Assembly (NCBI RefSeq): GCF_019209905.1
Contig: NZ_JAHUTM010000001.1
Coordinates: 496,001-560,000 of the forward strand
Direction of reading: 5' to 3'
DNA length: 64,000 nucleotides
Source of the DNA: Corynebacterium sp. TAE3-ERU12
GTDB taxonomy: Bacteria > Actinomycetota > Actinomycetes > Mycobacteriales > Mycobacteriaceae
The position numbers and the translations under genes are program-made. The first letter of the stretch is position 1. Each line of letters starts with the position of its first letter. A model generated the notes under the pieces. That model searched no databases. It had not been told where the DNA came from and saw nothing but the letters and a program-made list of their open reading frames with translations. Below are positions 9,230-16,579 of this stretch, piece after piece.

Positions 9230-9361
9230 ACTAGAAAGCTACTGGAAAATTTTCCAGTAGCTTTCTAGTAGCTTTCTAGTAGAGCTGTTTACGCAGGTAG
9301 GGGGCTTCTTCTACTGGAAACCAGGCTTTCCAGTAGCTTTCTAGTAGCTTTCCAGTAGCTA
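9230..9361. repeat. Left repeat array of the AlbA_2 cassette
   Basis: Six copies of YAGTAG-type units (CCAGTAG or CTAGTAG) start at 9254, 9265, 9276, 9330, 9341 and 9352, in two triplets with exact 11-bp spacing. Inverted copies (CTACTGG) lie at 9239 and 9311. They form a 40-bp perfect palindrome (9230-9269, centre 9249/9250) and a 10-6-10 hairpin (9311-9336). Most of this unit recurs in direct orientation at 10794-10985. The array supplies the stop codon of the neighbouring AlbA_2 gene. Confidence 0.92.
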
Positions 9362-10783
9362 GAAAGCGTCGCGGACGCTCCATGTTGCTCGTGGGTCTCG
9401 TGGAGACTTGCCTTGCCATACCACGAGGTCGGCATCGCGTAGTGAATTGAGTGCATTGCGGGCAACGGGTTTGCTAAGTCTAGTTAGGGTAGCGACCTCG
9501 CCTGTCCCCAATGGTTTATTGGCGCGCTGTAGCGCAGTGAGGACCTCATCTGCGTGTAAGGGGAGTTTCTGTTGCTGGGCAGCATTAATCCTGCGCTCGG
9601 CATTCATCACAAGAATGACGCTGCCGTTAGTTTGTTTGTACTCAGGGTCAAGCAGGCCCACGCCGCGCATTTCCTGGAAAATACGGCGAATTCCCTCACC
9701 AAGTTCCTGTCCGATGCGGAGTTCGGAGGCGATGCGCGCGATAACCGGATTTCGGGCAAAGCGCGTGATGGACTCCGGCTTTCTCGGATCAGCTAGTCCG
9801 GGGAACCTACCAGGGCTTGAAATTTCTAATCGGTCCGGAAAGATTTCGAAACGAATGTGATCGCCTTGCATGCTGTATGAGCGGTGGATGGCTGCATTGA
9901 CCAAACCTTCTAGCCAAGCATCAGGCGGAATTTCCGACTCACTCACGAATTTGCCGCCAGGTCCTAGCCTGTGGACGCTGGGAATTAAGGACTTTATAAA
10001 CGCCTGCGCATCAGCGATTTGCTGAGGGATGGAGCCTTCAAAGCGCTCGTCTTCTTCTAGGTTTTGTTGACGTCCCGCATGACGGTCTGGGTCGCTCCAC
10101 TTCAGTACCCGAATAAACGCACTCGGGAAGAATCTCTGCGGAGCCTTGCCAAACATCAAGATTCCGGCGGTATGAATGCAACCCTCACGTGCAATGAGAT
10201 TGCGTGCATTTAAGGCATCTTTGATACTTGACGAGCCGATCTCCGCTGCGTACTCCTCTAAAGCATTGTGATCCAGGTCGGCGATAGAGGTATTCGGTAC
10301 AGCAGTGGCGTCATAGTGGCGCTCACCTTTGGTATAGCGCAACTCCATGATGGCGTTAGGGTCAGTGAGCTTCTGACTGCTGTCGCCTACTCGAATAAAA
10401 CACTCATTTTTGGTGGTTGTATGCACGTGTTCGCTGGGCGGCACAGTGAGCATGATGACTTCGGCAGGTTCTCCAGAACCGCTTTTTCCCTTAGCTTCTT
10501 TGTAGGTGAACTGGACTGGAGGTTGGGTGTAATTTACCGAGGTCTGGAGGAATTTATTGCGCTGATCCGCACTTGCTGTGCCCTGAAGTTTGCGGTCCTC
10601 AACGCCGATCACGACTATGCCGCCATCTGTGTTGGCAAATGCGACGAGAGCTTTAGCTAGGTCCTTGGGTTCGATCCTGAAGGACTTACGTTCAAACCAC
10701 TGGTCTTCGGGTCGTGTGCGCAGCTCTTCAAGCGAGGGAGTGATCGCTTCATCATCGTCGTGCTGTGACCAGTGCGGATTCAT
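9359..10783 (-). CDS. AlbA_2 / HATPase_c_4 / winged-helix protein flanked by repeat arrays
   Basis: 474-aa protein of the Schlafen-AlbA_2 group, often annotated as ATP-binding protein or transcriptional regulator. AlbA_2 lies at about residues 18-150 (QWFERKSF with E31 and K33; LVAFANTDGGIVVIGVEDRK). A central segment ends in an ATPase-like region at about 285-375 (LEGLVNAAIHRSYS, FEIFPDRLEISSPGRFPG, LGEGIRRIFQEM). A winged helix lies at 411-474 (DEVLTALQRANKPLGTGEVATLTRLSKPVARNALNSLRDADLV). The DNA looks clearly lower in GC than its neighbours. There is no convincing ribosome-binding site before ATG 10783. Both ends abut the repeats, and the stop TAG is formed by a repeat unit. It is probably a transferred gene that binds the flanking repeats; a regulatory or phage-defence role is possible but unproven. 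Confidence 0.85.
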   Translation of the reverse strand: MNPHWSQHDDDEAITPSLEELRTRPEDQWFERKSFRIEPKDLAKALVAFANTDGGIVVIGVEDRKLQGTASADQRNKFLQTSVNYTQPPVQFTYKEAKGKSGSGEPAEVIMLTVPPSEHVHTTTKNECFIRVGDSSQKLTDPNAIMELRYTKGERHYDATAVPNTSIADLDHNALEEYAAEIGSSSIKDALNARNLIAREGCIHTAGILMFGKAPQRFFPSAFIRVLKWSDPDRHAGRQQNLEEDERFEGSIPQQIADAQAFIKSLIPSVHRLGPGGKFVSESEIPPDAWLEGLVNAAIHRSYSMQGDHIRFEIFPDRLEISSPGRFPGLADPRKPESITRFARNPVIARIASELRIGQELGEGIRRIFQEMRGVGLLDPEYKQTNGSVILVMNAERRINAAQQQKLPLHADEVLTALQRANKPLGTGEVATLTRLSKPVARNALNSLRDADLVVWQGKSPRDPRATWSVRDAF

Positions 10784-10793
10784 ACTGGAAACT

Positions 10794-10985
10794 CTACTGG
10801 AAAATTTTCCAGTAGCTTTCCAGTAGCTTTCTAGTAGAGCTGTTTATGCAGGTAGAGGGGTGCGCCTACTAGAAACCAGGCTTTCTAGTAGCTGTCTAGT
10901 AGAGCTGTTTATGCAGGTAGAGGGGTGCGTCTACTAGAAATCAGGCTTTCCAGTAGCTTTCTAGTAGCTTTCCAGTAGCCAGTAG
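10794..10985. repeat. Right repeat array of the AlbA_2 cassette
   Basis: Nine YAGTAG units start at 10809, 10820, 10831, 10885, 10896, 10950, 10961, 10972 and 10979 (11-bp spacing within groups; the last step is 7 bp). Inverted CTACTRG copies lie at 10794, 10866 and 10931. The array opens with a 22-bp perfect palindrome (10794-10815) identical to the centre of the left one. It contains a 65-bp unit twice in tandem (about 10837-10901 and 10902-10966), including the spacer AGCTGTTTATGCAGGTAG that is also found once on the left. It occupies the promoter side of the AlbA_2 gene. Confidence 0.92.
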
Positions 10986-11030
10986 AGCCCCGATTATCGC
11001 GCCTGATGCCACCGCTGGCGCCGCACCTGC

Positions 11031-11036
11031 CATACT
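11031..11036 (+). promoter_or_regulatory. -10 element CATACT of folD
   Basis: CATACT ends 7 nt before ATG 11044, and no Shine-Dalgarno sequence is present. A leaderless folD transcript starting just outside the repeat array is likely. Confidence 0.5.
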
Positions 11037-11043
11037 TGGTGCC

Positions 11044-11904
11044 ATGACGGCGACGAAGTTGGATGGAAAGTTGTACCGCGCCGAGATCTTTGACGATCTT
11101 GCGCAACGAGTGAACCGCCTCAAGGAGGCCGGAGTCACCCCGGGGCTGGCCACTGTGCTGGTCGGCGATGACCCGGGAAGTCACTCCTACGTGAAGATGA
11201 AGCACCGTGACTGTGAGGAAATCGGTGTGCGGTCCATTCGCCGCGACCTGCCGGAAGACACCACCCAGGAAGAGCTCGAGAAGGTCATCGAAGAGCTCAA
11301 TAATGATGACGAATGCACCGGCTATATCGTGCAGCTACCGCTGCCGAAGCATATCGACGAAAACCGCATCCTTGGCCTCATCGACCCCGATAAGGATGCC
11401 GATGGCCTCCACCCAGTCAACCTCGGCAAGCTCGTGCTCAATGAGCCCGCCCCGCTGCCGTGCACGCCCAATGGCTGCATCCATCTGCTGCGCCGTTTCG
11501 ACGTGCCACTCAACGGGGCTGAGGTTGTCGTCGTCGGTCGCGGCGTGACCGTCGGCCGGCCCATCGGCCTCATCCTGACTCGCCGCAGCGAGAACTCCAC
11601 GGTCACCCTGTGCCACACCGGTACTCGGGACTTGGCCGAGCACACCAAGCGTGCCGACGTCATCATCGCCGCGGCCGGTCAGCCGCACATGATTACCCCG
11701 GATATGGTCAAGCCCGGTGCGGCTGTGCTCGATGTGGGGGTCTCGCGTGTCGACGGCAAACTCGCCGGCGATGTGCACCCCGACGTGTGGGATATTGCAG
11801 GTGCGGTCTCGCCGAACCCCGGCGGTGTCGGCCCGCTGACCCGCGCATTCTTAGTCAGCAATGTGGTGGAGCGCGCAGAGCGTGCCGCAGGTCTGCAGGG
11901 CTAA
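11044..11904 (+). CDS. folD: Bifunctional methylenetetrahydrofolate dehydrogenase / cyclohydrolase FolD
   Basis: Interconverts 5,10-methylene-, 5,10-methenyl- and 10-formyl-tetrahydrofolate with NADP, supplying formyl groups for purine synthesis (purN and purH are in the same window). The 286-aa product has the catalytic Y49 and K53 in SYVKMK, the [10 protein letters not shown] segment, the nucleotide-binding [14 protein letters not shown], and the C-terminal [10 protein letters not shown] signature. The length is normal. The DUF3017 gene follows after 12 bp. Confidence 0.96.
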   Translation: MTATKLDGKLYRAEIFDDLAQRVNRLKEAGVTPGLATVLVGDDPGSHSYVKMKHRDCEEIGVRSIRRDLPEDTTQEELEKVIEELNNDDECTGYIVQLPLPKHIDENRILGLIDPDKDADGLHPVNLGKLVLNEPAPLPCTPNGCIHLLRRFDVPLNGAEVVVVGRGVTVGRPIGLILTRRSENSTVTLCHTGTRDLAEHTKRADVIIAAAGQPHMITPDMVKPGAAVLDVGVSRVDGKLAGDVHPDVWDIAGAVSPNPGGVGPLTRAFLVSNVVERAERAAGLQG

Positions 11905-11916
11905 GGCACTGCAGGT

Positions 11917-12276
11917 ATGAGAGAGATCGCCCAGCGCGCAGATCCGCAGCATCTGCCCGACCCGCGGTATAACCCGCACAGCCCAGCTGGCGCCCGCGGG
12001 GACAGCTGGCCCCGCTGGGTGCAGTTGGCCCTGTTCGGTTGCCTGTTTATTGGCGTCGGGGCCGCTGCGGTCTTTCTCGGTCTGGAACGCTGGCGGCGCG
12101 CGACCTTCGTTTTCGGGCTCACCGTGGTCTATCTCGGGGTGCTGCGCCAGTACCTTCCGGACACAATGCTGGGCATTTTCTCTGTCCGCTCGCGTACCTT
12201 CGACCTGCTGTTTTGTCTCGCCCTTGGCGGGCTGATGGTGTTCCTTTCTGCCTCCGTCGACGCGCTCGGCAGCTAG
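11917..12276 (+). CDS. DUF3017 family small membrane protein
   Basis: 119-aa protein with a polar N-terminus and three predicted membrane helices (about residues 36-56, 62-80 and 96-114). It resembles the actinobacterial DUF3017 family, which is usually encoded next to folD. The short gap after folD suggests co-transcription. The function is unknown. Confidence 0.78.
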   Translation: MREIAQRADPQHLPDPRYNPHSPAGARGDSWPRWVQLALFGCLFIGVGAAAVFLGLERWRRATFVFGLTVVYLGVLRQYLPDTMLGIFSVRSRTFDLLFCLALGGLMVFLSASVDALGS

Positions 12277-12288
12277 GGCTGTGTGGGC

Positions 12289-13401
12289 TTAACAAACCTG
12301 GAAGAACTCACGAATAATCGCCTCGACCTGGTCGAACTCGGTGAGGAAACCATCGTGCCCGGTCGGGGAGCAGATTGTGCGCAGGCCTAAGCAATTGCCC
12401 AGATTGCGCGCCAGGTGCCGCTGCTGATGCAACGGGTAGAGAATGTCGGTATCCACACCGGCGACCATCGTCGGCACCGTGGAATACGCCAAAGCGTCGT
12501 TCATGCCGCCGCGGCCACGACCAATGTCATACCGGTTGAGCATGTCGGTCAGCACCACATATGAACCAGCATCAAAACGGGCAGCGAGTTTATCTGCCTG
12601 GTGGTCCAGGTAGCTCTCCACCTGGAAGCGGCCCTCACCACGACTCGGGCCCAGCGGGTTCTCACCAGCTTGGGCAGACGCGCCGAACCGGTCATCGAGT
12701 TCCAGCTCTCCGCGGTAAGTGAGGTGAGCTACCCGACGGGCAAAACCCAAACCCCGCACCGGGGCCTCACCAGTGCTGTAGTAATCGCCGCCATACCAGT
12801 GCGGATCGGTCTCAATGAACTGGATCTGTGCCGATTGAATACCGATCTGCCAGGCGCTAGCGCGAGCACCAGCGGCCAGCACCAAAGCGCGACCCACCAC
12901 GTCGGGATGCATCAGCGACCACTCCAAGGCGCGAGCACCACCCAGCGATCCGCCAACGACTGCGACGAGTTGGTGTATCCCCAGTTCTTTCAGCGCCATA
13001 TATTCGACATTGACCGCGTCCCGCACCGATACTGCCGGGAACCTGGAGCCCCAGGCGGCGCCGTCGGGATGCAATGAGGCCGGCCCCGTCGTGCCCCGGC
13101 AGCCGCCAATGACATTGGTGCAGATAATGCAGAATCGGTCAGTATCAAGCGCCCGGCCCGAACCAATCATGCCATTCCACCAGCCAGGGGTGGGGTGCTC
13201 AGTATCCACAGGGCCCGAGGCGTGGGCATCGCCGGTCAACGCGTGCTCAAGCAGCACCACATTGGAGAAATCAGCATTCGGCCGCCCCCAGCGCTCAAAA
13301 GCGACGGTGACATCATTGATGGTCGCACCAGCCTCGGTTATGACATCACCAATGGCGATGGAACCGGGTTGGCCTTCCGGGGGAAGTGTGTGCTGAATCA
13401 T
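12289..13401 (-). CDS. metX: Homoserine O-acetyltransferase MetX
   Basis: Transfers acetyl from acetyl-CoA to homoserine, committing it to methionine synthesis. The 370-aa alpha/beta-hydrolase-fold protein has the nucleophile Ser152 in GGSLGG, an acid residue in the VDTDILYP region and the catalytic His in SPTGHDGF. NVIGGCRGTTGP forms the conserved oxyanion region. It starts 18 bp downstream of metY1, so the two form an operon: the acetyltransferase and the enzyme that uses its product. Confidence 0.95.
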   Translation of the reverse strand: MIQHTLPPEGQPGSIAIGDVITEAGATINDVTVAFERWGRPNADFSNVVLLEHALTGDAHASGPVDTEHPTPGWWNGMIGSGRALDTDRFCIICTNVIGGCRGTTGPASLHPDGAAWGSRFPAVSVRDAVNVEYMALKELGIHQLVAVVGGSLGGARALEWSLMHPDVVGRALVLAAGARASAWQIGIQSAQIQFIETDPHWYGGDYYSTGEAPVRGLGFARRVAHLTYRGELELDDRFGASAQAGENPLGPSRGEGRFQVESYLDHQADKLAARFDAGSYVVLTDMLNRYDIGRGRGGMNDALAYSTVPTMVAGVDTDILYPLHQQRHLARNLGNCLGLRTICSPTGHDGFLTEFDQVEAIIREFFQVC

Positions 13402-13419
13402 GACACTTTCCTGATGGGT

Positions 13420-14754
13420 TTATAGGGCGGCGAAAGCGCCATCCAAATCGGCGATGATGTCCTCAATATCCTCAATGCCCACCGACAGTCGCACCGTGGC
13501 CTGGGTGACCCCAGCTGCGGCGTTCTGCTCATCGCTGCACTGCGAATGGGTAGTGGAGGCCGGGTGGACCACAAGGGAGCGCACATCGCCGATATTGGCG
13601 ACATTGGAGTGCAACTTCAGCGCGTCGATAAACGCCCACGCGCGCTCACGGGAGGCCGGTCCGCCATCTTCACCAGCGATATCGAAGGTGAGCACCGCGC
13701 CGCCGCCGGGCATATCCAGGCGAGTGAGGGTGTCATTCCACGGCGATGAGGGAAGACCCGGGAAAGCGACCTTGCGTACCAAGGGGTGCTCCTCAAGGTA
13801 CTCGGCGACTTTTTGCGCATTGGTGTTGTGCTGGCGCATCCGCAGCGACAGAGTATCCAGGCCCTGGGCAATCAACCATGCGTTGAAGGGGCTGGGGGCC
13901 GCGCCGGTATCACGCAGCAAACCCACACGGGCCTTGAGGCCATAGGCGGCCGGGCCGAGGTCGGCGTACTTCAGGCCGTGGTAGGCCGGGTCCGGGGTAA
14001 CGAAGTCATGGAATACGGGCTTACCGTCGCGCTGAACAGTCCAATCGAAGCTGCCGCCGTCGACCAGCACACCGCCCAGGGCGCTGCCATTGCCGGTGTA
14101 GAACTTCGTGGTCGAAGCGATGACAATATCCGCGCCGAGTTCCAGCGGACGCAGTGCCCACGCGGTGGGGATGGTGTTATCGACAATTAGTGGCACCTGG
14201 TTGTCGTGCGCGACCTCGGCGACGAGCGGCACATCCAGGACGTCGGCCTGCGGGTTGGCGATGGCCTCAGCGAAAAAGGCGCGGGTGTTGTCCTGAACCG
14301 CAGCGGCCCAGGATTTCGGGTCGTCGGGATTGTCTACATAGGTGACCTCGACGCCCAGGCGTGGCAGCGTCACCGAGAACAGGGTGTCGGTGCCGCCGTA
14401 GAGGCGCGGGGAGGTGACGATCTGGTCGCCTGCGCGAACGAGGTTCAAAATCGCGGCGGTTTCTGCTGCCATACCGGAGCCGAACAAAACCGCGTGCACG
14501 CCGCCTTCGAGCGCACAGAAACGTTCCTCAACGGCGGCGACGGTGGGGTTGTTCAGGCGGGTGTAGATGAAGCCCGGTTCAGACAAGTCAAAGCGGTTCG
14601 CGGCGGTCTGCGCATCGTCAAAAACGAAGGCCGTGCTCATGTGAATCGGCAGGTTTCGGGAGCCATTATCAGAGTCGACGGGCTGGCCGGCGTGGATCTG
14701 ACGGGTGGTGAAACCCCAGCTAGCAGCTTCGGAATTGTCATAACGGGTACTCAT
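13420..14754 (-). CDS. metY: O-acetylhomoserine sulfhydrylase, copy 1
   Basis: PLP enzyme that makes homocysteine from O-acetylhomoserine and sulfide (444 aa). The PLP lysine lies in IASTTKFYTGNGSALGG. The PLP phosphate and ring-binding regions (LFGSGMAAETAA, VDNTIPTAW) and the C-terminal RLSVGIEDIEDIIADL are present. ATG 14754 (MSTRYDNSEA) is preceded by GGAGG; a longer upstream frame is spurious. It lies just upstream of metX and downstream of a close paralogue with which it shares a 56-bp identical DNA tract. It looks intact. Confidence 0.93.
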   Translation of the reverse strand: MSTRYDNSEAASWGFTTRQIHAGQPVDSDNGSRNLPIHMSTAFVFDDAQTAANRFDLSEPGFIYTRLNNPTVAAVEERFCALEGGVHAVLFGSGMAAETAAILNLVRAGDQIVTSPRLYGGTDTLFSVTLPRLGVEVTYVDNPDDPKSWAAAVQDNTRAFFAEAIANPQADVLDVPLVAEVAHDNQVPLIVDNTIPTAWALRPLELGADIVIASTTKFYTGNGSALGGVLVDGGSFDWTVQRDGKPVFHDFVTPDPAYHGLKYADLGPAAYGLKARVGLLRDTGAAPSPFNAWLIAQGLDTLSLRMRQHNTNAQKVAEYLEEHPLVRKVAFPGLPSSPWNDTLTRLDMPGGGAVLTFDIAGEDGGPASRERAWAFIDALKLHSNVANIGDVRSLVVHPASTTHSQCSDEQNAAAGVTQATVRLSVGIEDIEDIIADLDGAFAAL

Positions 14755-14794
14755 TGCGCGAAAACCTCCGGTAGGCGGGCGGTGAATTGAACAA

Positions 14795-14820
14795 AAGCGG
14801 ACAGAACGTGCTGTCCGCTT
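14795..14820 (-). terminator. Hairpin between the two metY genes
   Basis: AAGCGGACAG and CTGTCCGCTT form a perfect 10-bp stem with a 6-nt loop. On the minus strand a TTTTGTT run follows, as in an intrinsic terminator ending the upstream metY2 transcript. It is 40 bp before metY1, so it could instead attenuate read-through into metY1-metX. Confidence 0.7.
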
Positions 14821-14880
14821 CCGTTGTAACCATTGTGCAGGATGGTACGCGCGCATTCCCGCGAAGGGGGATAAAGGACC

Positions 14881-16224
14881 TTAGGCAGTGGCGGCGAACG
14901 CCTGCTCTAAGTCAGCGATGATGTCCTCGGCGGCCTCGATACCCACCGCCAGACGCACAGTGGACTGGTTAATGCCAGCGCGCTTGAGGCCCGCTGCGTC
15001 GGACTGCGAATGGGTCGTAGTCGCCGGGTGGACCACAAGGGAGCGCACATCGCCGATATTGGCGACATTGGAGTGCAATTTCAGCGCGTCAATAAAGGCC
15101 CACGCCTGATTGCGGATGGACTCCTCATCAGCACCATCGGCGACCTTCAGGTCGAAGGACAGCACCGCGCCGGCACCAGCAAGCCCCAGCTTCTGCTTGG
15201 CCTGGTACCAGGGGGAGCTGGGCAGGCCAGCGTAATTAACCTTGGCGACGCGGTCATTGCTCTCGAGGTATTCGGCGACCTTCTGGGCGTTGGCATTATG
15301 GCGCTCGACCCGCAAGGCCAGGGTGTCCAGGCCCTGTGCCAGGCCCCACGCATTGAAGGGGGCAGGGGCAGCGCCGGTATCACGCAGAATGCCGGCGCGG
15401 GCGCGCAATGCGAATGCCGGTGCGCCCAGGTCAGCGAACTTCAGGCCGTGGTAGGCCTCATCCGGTTCGGTGAAGTTGGGGAAGAGGTCGCGACCATCGC
15501 GCTGGGCGGTCCAGTCGAATTCGCCGCCGTCGACGAGGATGCCACCCAGGGCCGAACCATTACCGGTGAGGTACTTCGTGGCCGACGAGACCACAATGTC
15601 GGCGCCCAGCTCGATGGGGCGAATCAACACGGGGGTGGCCACGGTGTTGTCGACGATGAGCGGCACCTGGTTGTTGTGCGCGATCTCGGCGATGGTCGGC
15701 ACGTCGAGGATGTCGACCTGGGGGTTGGCGATGGTCTCTGCGTAGAAACCGACGGTGTTGTCCTGCACGGCGGCCTGCCAGGACTCCGGGTCGTCGGGGT
15801 TTTCCACGAACGTGGTGGTGATACCCAAGCGGGGCAGGGTGACCTTGAGCAGGGTTTCCGTGCCGCCGTAGAGACGCGGGGAGGCCACGATGTGATCGCC
15901 GGCGCGGGCCAGGGTGAGCAGCGCAGCGGTCTCAGCTGCCTGGCCGGAGGCGAAGAGCACCGCGGCCACACCACATTCCAGGTTGGCTAGACGTTGCTCG
16001 ACGGCATCGACGGTGGGGTTAGTGAGGCGGGTGTAAATCGGGCCCGGGTCGGCGAGGCCGAATCGGGCGGCGGCGTGTTCGGCGTTATCGAAGACGTAGG
16101 AGGAGGTGTTGTAGATGGGCAGGTTGCGGGACTTGGTTTGTTCATCGGGGGACTGGCCGACGTGGATGGCGCGGGTGGCCAGGGCCCAGGAGTCCGAAGC
16201 TGAGTTGTCGTAGCGCGTAGTCAT
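14881..16224 (-). CDS. metY: O-acetylhomoserine sulfhydrylase, copy 2 (McbR-type promoter)
   Basis: Second 447-aa PLP enzyme of the Cys/Met metabolism family, very similar to the neighbouring copy. The PLP lysine is in VSSATKYLTGNGSALGG, with FASGQAAETAALL and VDNTVATPVL around the cofactor. ATG 16224 has AAGGA at about 7 nt. It has its own well-formed promoter with a McbR-like operator between -35 and -10, so this copy is expected to respond to methionine supply. Both copies keep the catalytic residues; different sulfur donors or expression conditions are possible. Which copy corresponds to the single metY of C. glutamicum is unclear. Confidence 0.92.
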   Translation of the reverse strand: MTTRYDNSASDSWALATRAIHVGQSPDEQTKSRNLPIYNTSSYVFDNAEHAAARFGLADPGPIYTRLTNPTVDAVEQRLANLECGVAAVLFASGQAAETAALLTLARAGDHIVASPRLYGGTETLLKVTLPRLGITTTFVENPDDPESWQAAVQDNTVGFYAETIANPQVDILDVPTIAEIAHNNQVPLIVDNTVATPVLIRPIELGADIVVSSATKYLTGNGSALGGILVDGGEFDWTAQRDGRDLFPNFTEPDEAYHGLKFADLGAPAFALRARAGILRDTGAAPAPFNAWGLAQGLDTLALRVERHNANAQKVAEYLESNDRVAKVNYAGLPSSPWYQAKQKLGLAGAGAVLSFDLKVADGADEESIRNQAWAFIDALKLHSNVANIGDVRSLVVHPATTTHSQSDAAGLKRAGINQSTVRLAVGIEAAEDIIADLEQAFAATA

Positions 16225-16270
16225 TGGTTAATCCTTAGTGCGTAGGAAGCGGTTGAGGTGTTGTCACAGC

Positions 16271-16299
16271 ACATTAACGGACAGCTCGGTCTACTGCAA
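16271..16299 (-). promoter_or_regulatory. metY2 promoter with McbR-type operator in the spacer
   Basis: On the minus strand TTGCAG (16299-16294), a 17-bp spacer and TAATGT (16276-16271) form a sigma-A-type promoter. The spacer holds TAGAC-CGAGCT-GTCCG (16293-16278), matching 8 of 10 positions of the McbR inverted repeat. Its first 14 bases are identical to those of the metQ operator. A repressor here would block RNA polymerase directly. The expected start is near 16264, giving a leader of about 40 nt. Confidence 0.75.
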
Positions 16300-16579
16300 T
16301 AGCGCAGGTAAGAAGCGCATGGGAATCAATAATGGACAGTCCGGGCGGTTTGTTTGGGGTGTGCTGGCAGCCGCCGATAACAAGATTTCGCAGCACAGCG
16401 TGCAGGGGAGGAAGCACACAGGAGGCAGGGCTGGTCACAGTGCGGCCAGCCCGAGGGTTCCCCATTCGTTCACCTGCAGGGATGAACCAGTTCACGAAAG
16501 AATTACTCAGTACAGCGACAATCCGGGGCGACCAATCGGACAACTAGCGCTCGTAGATGCGCGGAAAAGAGTGGCGACC

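Noticed and set aside
9230..10985. Regularly spaced repeats as a CRISPR array
   Set aside because: Units are 7-11 bp, arranged in direct and inverted groups with repeated rather than unique spacers, and no cas genes are nearby.
15010..15990. 326-aa open frame opposite metY2
   Set aside because: It is antisense to a conserved PLP enzyme gene. The same kind of shadow appears opposite metY1, purH and accA.
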